DNA of 64,000 nt, from contig NC_132892.1 in assembly GCF_030463535.1 (NCBI RefSeq), positions 31,508,436-31,572,435 on the forward strand. The letters run 5' to 3'. The notes under the pieces are model-generated. The model ran no database searches. It was given only the letters and a program-made list of their open reading frames with translations, and was not told where the DNA came from. Position 1 is the first letter of the stretch, and each line of letters begins with the position of its first letter. This DNA is from Salminus brasiliensis (lineage: Eukaryota > Chordata > Actinopteri > Characiformes > Bryconidae). Of this stretch, positions 57,070 through 64,000 are shown piece by piece. The position numbers and the translations under genes were made by a program.

Positions 57070-57075
57070 TTTATT
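57070..57075 (-). other. probable poly(A) signal of the G-gamma gene
   Basis: AATAAA on the minus strand 325 bases past the stop codon. The proposed 3' UTR includes the element at 57082-57346. Confidence 0.5.
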
Positions 57076-57081
57076 ACACCA

Positions 57082-57346
57082 ATCAGCCATAACATTAAAC
57101 CACCCCTAATGCCGCCAAAACAGAGGTCCCCATTCAAGGCTCTGGTATTTCCTGTGGTATTCGGCACCAAGACGTTAGCAGGTTGTGAGGTGGGGATGCC
57201 TCAGGTGCCTTAGGTGCCCACGCTTGGTAGGTAATGACCACTGCATGATGTTCTGGAGATGCTCCGACCTTCAACAACTGCCTAATACAGCTGTAGCCAC
57301 TACAGATGAAGATAATCCGTGCTAGTGGTGTTAATGTTATGGCTGG
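57082..57346. mobile_element. short 'atcagccataacatta' family copy
   Basis: Starts atcagccataacattaaacc and ends gtgttaatgttatggct. It is about 265 bp, an internally deleted relative of the 55408-55870 copy. Confidence 0.8.
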
Positions 57347-57399
57347 TCTGTGTACGTCTTCATGAGGTATCGTGTTATTAGGTGGGCCTCACATTACCT

Positions 57400-58574
<1,175 letters not shown>

Positions 58575-58694
58575 GGTGGAAGTTAGAGGGGCTGGATCCT
58601 CCGCAGAGAGACGGAAGTTTTACTGCAGCTTCAGCCGCTCCCCCTCGCTGGGTTGCCAGATTCACCCAAACCGAGCCGGATAGCTTTATCATTT

Positions 58695-59985
58695 TAATAG
58701 TTTATTTATTTATTTATAATATTATATTTATTTATTTATATATATTTAGTTATTTTAATAGTTTATTTATTTATTTATAATATTTTATTTATTTATTTAT
58801 TTTTATGTAGTTAATTTAATAGTTTATTTATTTATTTATTGATAATATTATATTTAGTTATTTATATTTAGTTATTTTAATAGTTTATTTATTTATTTAT
58901 AATATTATATTTATTTATTTATTTTTAGTTATTTTAATAGTTTATTTATTTATTTATAATATTATATTTATTTATTTATATTTAGTTATTTTAATAGTTT
59001 ATTTTTTATTTATAATATTTTATTTATTTATATATATTTAGTTATTTTAATAGTTTATTTATTTATTTATAATATTATATTTATTTATTTATATTTAGTT
59101 ATTTTAATAGTTTATTTATTTATTTATAATATTATATTTATTTATTTATATTTAGTTATTTTAATACTTTCTTTTTTATTTAAAATATAATATTTATTTA
59201 TTTATATTTAGTTATTTTAAAAGTTTATTTTTTATTTATAATATTATATTTATTTATTTATATTTAGTTATTTTAAAAGTTTATTTTTTATTTATAATAT
59301 TATATTATATTTATTTTTATGTAGTTATTTTAATAGTTTATTTATTTATTTATAATATTATATTTATCTATTTTTATTTGGTTATTTTAATAGTTTATGT
59401 TTTATTTATAATATTATATTTATTGATTTATTTAATTATTTATATATATTTACTTATTTTAATAGTTTATGTTTTATTTATAATATTTTATTTATTGATT
59501 TATATATATTTACTTATTTTAATAGTTTATTTTTTATTTATAATATTATATTTATTTATTTATATATATTTAGTTATTTTAATAGTTTATTTTTTATTTA
59601 TAATATTATATTTATTTATTTATTTATTTATTTATATATATTTAGTTATTTTAATAGTTTATTATTTATTTATAATATTATATTTATTTATTTATTTATT
59701 TATATATTTCGTTATTTTAATATTTTATTTTTATTTATAATATTTTATTTATTTATTTATATATTTAGTTATTTATTTATGTTTAGTTATTTTAATAGTT
59801 TATTTTTTATTTATAATATTATATTTAGTAATTTATATTTAGTTATTTTAATAATTTATTTTTTATTTATAATATTATATTTATTTATTTATATATTTCG
59901 TTATTTTAATAATTTATTTTTTATTTATAATATTATATTTATTTATATATATATATATATTTTTATTTTTATTTTAACGTTCATA
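58695..59985. repeat. AT-rich tandem array, about 58-bp unit
   Basis: Roughly 22 units built from tagttattttaatagttta, then tttatttataatattatatt and tttatttatttatattt. Unit length varies with ttta/ta copy number. It begins about 100 bp upstream of the G-gamma first exon. Long hydrophobic frames in it are spurious. Confidence 0.93.
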
Positions 59986-60025
59986 ACTATGCATATGTTT
60001 TAAATACAAAAGCACATTATTTAAA

Positions 60026-60930
60026 TAATTTCTCTCAGAAATCTGAGGAAAAAAATACTAGAAACTCACATAAGAACAAATGCGTTAAACATCAATACAG
60101 TAAAATTAGAAGAAATTGTGAGCTAGTCTGAAGAACAGAGCTTGTTCTTCACCCCATAAAATACAAATAATTGTTGGAGGAAAAGATGTTATGAGCCCTT
60201 TTCTACAGGGTCTTGTGCAAAAGTGTAAATATGTGAGCAAATGCTCAACAGAACACAAACTTCAATATGGTATTTACCTGCAATTTACAGCTTTTGTTTG
60301 TTTTTCTATTAAAATATAGAAAAAAATAAAACAAAAAATAAAATAATTATTTAATGCATTATAACATGTGTATATGTCACATATTACTTTTACTGTTTTC
60401 TAGGTACATATCTAGTATCATATCAGTAATTGAGTATTAGAGTGTGTCTCTGTTGAGGACGTGAACTTATTTACACTTATTGTTTTACTATACACTTCTA
60501 TTTTGACCAGGGAAATCCAAACGTACGCATACGACTGAATTCGATATATGTCAATTTAGTTCTGTTCTACTGTTTTGGGGTAGAAATAATGAAAAAAATA
60601 AGTTTTAGCATTGAAAAGAGCTGGTTTAACAGCAGGGTGATTTTACCCAATATGGCAACACTACACTGTTCACTACTTCTAGAAGCAGGGTTTAGGCAGC
60701 ACTCATGCTAAAATAATTTTCCAATATTTCACATAGAACTTAACAGCTGCTGGAGATTTTAATATTAAATTTAATATCCTATATAAATTATGTTACACAG
60801 GTAGGAGAATGGAGAGTTGGGAGTCTTGCCCAAGGACATGCTCATGTGGGGCTCACATGGGTGGAACACAGGCTAGGTGGGTTCTAGTTGAGAAAGGGTT
60901 CTGAGTGGGATTTCCAAATGTGCCCCATTG
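60026..60930. other. no gene recognised
   Basis: AT-rich unique sequence without a supported exon or known repeat. Confidence 0.4.
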
Positions 60931-60937
60931 TTAATTA

Positions 60938-61010
60938 CGTTTACGTTTACAGCATTTAGCAGACGCTCCTATCCAGAGCGACTTACAAAAGTGCTTTAAT
61001 GTCCATTATG
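60938..61010 (-). mobile_element. SINE tail fragment, minus orientation
   Basis: tttacagcatttagcagacg and ctcctatccagagcgactta are the reverse complement of the tail of the 47706 SINE. Confidence 0.7.
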
Positions 61011-61189
61011 GGAATTATTAGCCATAATCTAGACCCCACTGTAAAGTACAACTCAGATGGGGCCCATGTTTAACCCCCTCCTGGTGCCATCACTGACCCT
61101 GGTGGGCATTTATATGTCCCATAGAGGCCCCACATGGACATTGTCCCCACCGTTAGCTCAGACTGTATGAACTTCCCATTTTGTCATGT

Positions 61190-61790
61190 GAGATCCAATG
61201 CTTCAGTCTTACTGTAGGCCTGCTATTACACTCCTGGCACTACTATTACCCTTCCTCTCACGATCACAGCATGTTATCTGGGTAGCTAGAGCATTAGCAA
61301 CACTTAGCACTGCATCATTGTTAGGAATCTTCACACCTACAATTAGGGAAAACTACCGGCCCCGGTGCACATTGCTTCCTCATGAGCGGACGGGTGCAGG
61401 TGGTGTACCATATAGTTTCTATACTGTCTTCAAGGTGGACATGAGGCCATTGTGGAGGGTCACCGACTATCTGCACTATTAATATCACCACTATTAACTA
61501 TCTGCTGTATCTGTTTAGTCATTTTTATTAATAATTAATAAATAGTTCTGATCAGAGGAGGACGGGTCGGGTCCCCCTTGTGAGTCTTGGTTCCTCCCAA
61601 GGTTTCTTCCTCCAGCTCTGAGGGAGGTTCTCCTTGCCACTGTCGCCGTTGGGGTCTGCTCACTGGGGGTCTTACCTTATTTCTTTTTTGTCTCTGTCTT
61701 TTATTAATTACTAATTATGTAAATCTGCTTTGTGATGACAACAGTTGTAAAAAGCTTTACAAATAAATCTGACTTGACTTGACTAGACCT
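61190..61790 (+). repeat. dispersed teleost repeat, copy B
   Basis: The tail at 61540-61790 (gttctgatcagaggaggac, ctctgagggaggttctcctt, tgccactgtcgcc, ttgtaaaaagctttacaaat) matches the inverse of 49735-49985. The 61198-61482 frame, with a signal-peptide-like start, belongs to the same repeat and I do not call it a gene. Confidence 0.65.
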
Positions 61791-61829
61791 GTGGTGGCTT
61801 CACTTTTGAGAGACGACGCTCTGTCCATG

Positions 61830-62054
61830 AATATTTTTATTTGAATAGTTTCTTTATTTATTATATTTATTTATATATATTTAGTTATTTGAATAGTTTA
61901 TTTATTTATTTATTTATTTTATTTATTTATTATATTTCTTTGTTTATTTATATTTAGTTATTTGAATAGTTTATTTATTTATTTTATTTATAATATTATA
62001 TTTATTTATTTAACTATGCATAGGTTTTAAATACAAAAGCACATTATTTAAATA
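61830..62054. repeat. second copy of the AT-array end and its flank
   Basis: Shows array-type units (agttatttgaatagtttatt). It then has the same unique flank that follows the main array: ctatgcataggttttaaata and aaaagcacattatttaaata, compared with about 59985-60028. Confidence 0.8.
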
Positions 62055-62194
62055 AAGTCTGAGCACCTCTGCACAGTACTGTATGTGTCAGCAAATCAGT
62101 AACGGAACCGGCAATGGAATTATTTTAATTTAAGGTGGATCAGTTTAAGGTGGTTCATGAAGGGAGGCTTGTTTTAATAAGCTGTTATTAAATA

Positions 62195-62200
62195 TTTATT
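62195..62200 (-). other. probable poly(A) signal of the second GIMAP gene
   Basis: AATAAA on the minus strand about 110 bases after the stop codon at 62311. Confidence 0.6.
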
Positions 62201-62310
62201 TGCATTTGGACAAAAAAGTCACACGAAAGTAGAGCAGGAACTATGATGAGAGCATCCACTGGTAGGGCATCGCAGAAGCTTTTTTTGGTTAGTTGGGAAA
62301 ATCCAGTGAC

Positions 62311-64000
62311 TTACTTTAGCAGATTACAACTAATACACAGAAATAATATACAGAGCACACCTGAGACTAAAAGAGCAGTCTGTAACTGGGTAATGGTATT
62401 CTGTGTGTGTTCCAGCGCTGCCTTTAATTTGACGTTTTCATATTGTTCGTCTCGTAATTTAATCGCCACCTCCTTCATCTGCTTTTGCCTTTTTATGTCT
62501 TCCTCCTTGTTGTTTTCCTTGACCTTGTTATACACCTCCTTTGTGTACATGTAGCCCATGTTCTCATGCAACATCAGCTTTATCTTCTGAAACAGCTCAG
62601 TGACTTGAGTGCGGTTACTTCTGTCATAGTTGTTAAAGACGTGATATCGACCTTCGCAGGTGTCTACAAGATTCTGAAGCTCATAACTGTTACTGATGAA
62701 CTTCTCAATGGTTTTCCCCTCCAGCAGATCTCCACCAGTGAACAGGATCATGGTGAACTTCACAGCTACTTCCCCAAAGTTCTCCTGAATCCACTTCACG
62801 CCGTTCACCTCCTCCTGTGTAAATCTCCCCACTCTGACCACCAGCAGGAACGCGTGAGGCCCAGGAACAACCATGGAGATACATTCATGCGCTCTGTGAG
62901 CTGCTTCGTCTGACATCAGCCAGGTGTCCATGACCCCCGGAGTGTCGATCACAGTGACGTTCCTTTGGCCCACAGCTTTGTTTTTCTTCACACAGTCAGC
63001 AGTCACGGACGCTGGCGACGCCTCGACCCTGAAAGTCTCTTCACCCAGGATGGTGTTTCCTGACGCGCTCTTCCCAGCTCCTGTTTTACCCACCAGCATC
63101 AGTCTCAGCTCATGATGGTCAACCTCTTGTTCTTAAACGACAGAACAACACAAGTCATGCTAAGGTAGAAGCTAGGATAGCTGATCTGTTGGTCAGGGGC
63201 TCAGTGGGCCTCCAGGACCAGAGCTTCATCTCAGCCCTAAACCTAGAAGTGAACCCACGTGAACTTCTGTGATCTTAAAGCAGTTGTGGAAGGAAGAATC
63301 TAGAATCTCCTCCAAAACTCCTCCAACCTGTTAGGCAGGACTGATCATCAGCTCCTGGAACGTTATTGTGGCTCCAGGGTGTCATAACAGCAACTGAAAG
63401 TAAAGGCTCACGTACGCTAAATGGACAAAAATATTGGGACACCTGCTCATTCACGGTTTCTTCTGGGGATTAATCAAGTGGATTAAAAAGAGCCTTATTG
63501 GAGAACTGTCTATACTGTCCAGGGACGATGGCTCTTTACTAGATTTTGGAGGAGGAGCATTGCTGTGAAGATTTGACTGCATTCACCAACAAGAGTGTTA
63601 GTGACGTCAGGTCCCTAACCCCCCAACTCATCCCAAGAGTACTGGATGGAGCTCCACCACCATCCATCATTCCAGAAAACACAGTTCTTCCACTGCTCCA
63701 CAGCTTCTCAATGCTGGGGGGCTTTATTTATACCCCTCCAGCCCACGCCTGACATCAGGCAGCATGGTGCCAATAGGTTCATGTTGATCTGCTCCAGAGA
63801 GTCCTATTCTATTGGCAGTACTTCTTCTACACAGGGACTGAACAGGCTGTGTGTGTGCATTTGCACATCTGTGTCAGAAATGGGGATTTGGACATATAGA
63901 GTATTTAATGAATCTGAATGTGGATTTACCTTTAAAAGCCAAGAGAAATGTAATAAACAATGCAATGATTCCCACCATCAAAGCCCTCCAAGGAAATGCA
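62311..64000 (-). CDS. GIMAP-family GTPase with terminal membrane segments, open at right edge
   Basis: The main exon 63131-62311 encodes an intact AIG1 domain: P-loop GKTGAGKS, then VIDTPG, then TGGD at the G4 position instead of the usual TKxD. It ends in a charged linker and a C-terminal hydrophobic segment ([16 protein letters not shown]), a tail anchor typical of membrane GIMAPs. The upstream exon occupies 63930 to the window edge. It is in phase 1 and encodes a second hydrophobic run ([17 protein letters not shown]). That run either starts the protein, from ATG 63978-63976, or ends a preceding domain encoded outside the window. The intron carries a Tc1-type element. GIMAPs act on endomembranes in immune cells. 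Confidence 0.8.
63418..63905. mobile_element. Tc1-type family copy
   Basis: From taaatggacaaaaatattgg to gatttggacatatagagt, with the standard interior landmarks but lacking the gtgtccacaaac part of the right end. It is intronic in the second GIMAP gene. Confidence 0.8.

Noticed and set aside
59378-60003. Highly hydrophobic plus-strand frames resembling membrane proteins
   Set aside because: Translation of ttta/tat repeats in the AT-rich array; the Ile/Leu/Tyr pattern follows the repeat period.
61198-61482. 94-codon plus-strand frame with a signal-peptide-like start
   Set aside because: It lies in a dispersed teleost repeat whose tail also occurs at 49735-49985.

Overview
The window is vertebrate nuclear DNA, almost certainly from a teleost fish. 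The genes have short GT-AG introns. Tc1/mariner-type elements and tRNA-derived SINEs are dispersed through it, and microsatellites and minisatellites are very dense. An otophysan fish is possible, but I cannot place the species. Every gene model was joined by eye from splice sites and reading-frame phase, and no search was run.

Layout. 1-1.4 kb: a GC-rich promoter with the first exon of a minus-strand gene that leaves the window on the left. 1.74-17.91 kb: one uninterrupted 16.2-kb minisatellite with a 19-bp unit, then about 1.3 kb of a degenerate AT-rich repeat. 19.5-25.6 kb (+): a six-coding-exon gene read as brme1, the meiotic recombination partner of the MEILB2/HSF2BP-BRCA2 complex; its 3.1-kb exon holds an in-frame coding minisatellite. 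27.5-28.4 kb (-): single-exon nanos3, tail-to-tail with brme1, with another minisatellite just upstream. 32.3-38.1 kb (-): a 12-exon, 463-residue SSX2IP/ADIP-like coiled-coil gene. 37.7-39.3 kb: an inverted duplication that copies that gene's first splice donor. 42.5-51.6 kb (-): a five-exon, triple-AIG1-domain GIMAP8-like gene with a Tc1 element and a SINE in its introns, flanked by 111-bp direct repeats. 52.4-52.9 kb: three tandem copies of a sequence carrying a CTCF-like site. 57.4-58.6 kb (-): a two-exon G-protein gamma subunit gene. 58.7-60 kb: an AT-rich 58-bp tandem array. 62.3-64 kb (-): a second GIMAP gene, open at the right edge.

How the genes relate. brme1 and nanos3 are both germline genes and, as I recall, are neighbours on human 19p13. 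SSX2IP and GNG5 are neighbours on human 1p22. Finding relatives of both pairs here suggests surviving ohnologs of one paralogon, with immune-type GIMAP genes inserted among them. Most remaining sequence is repeat: at least nine copies or fragments of one 'tatggacaaaagtattgg' Tc1-type nonautonomous family, three of an 'atcagccataacatta' family, SINEs, and arrays of 16, 19, about 21, about 29, about 58 and 72/87 bp units.
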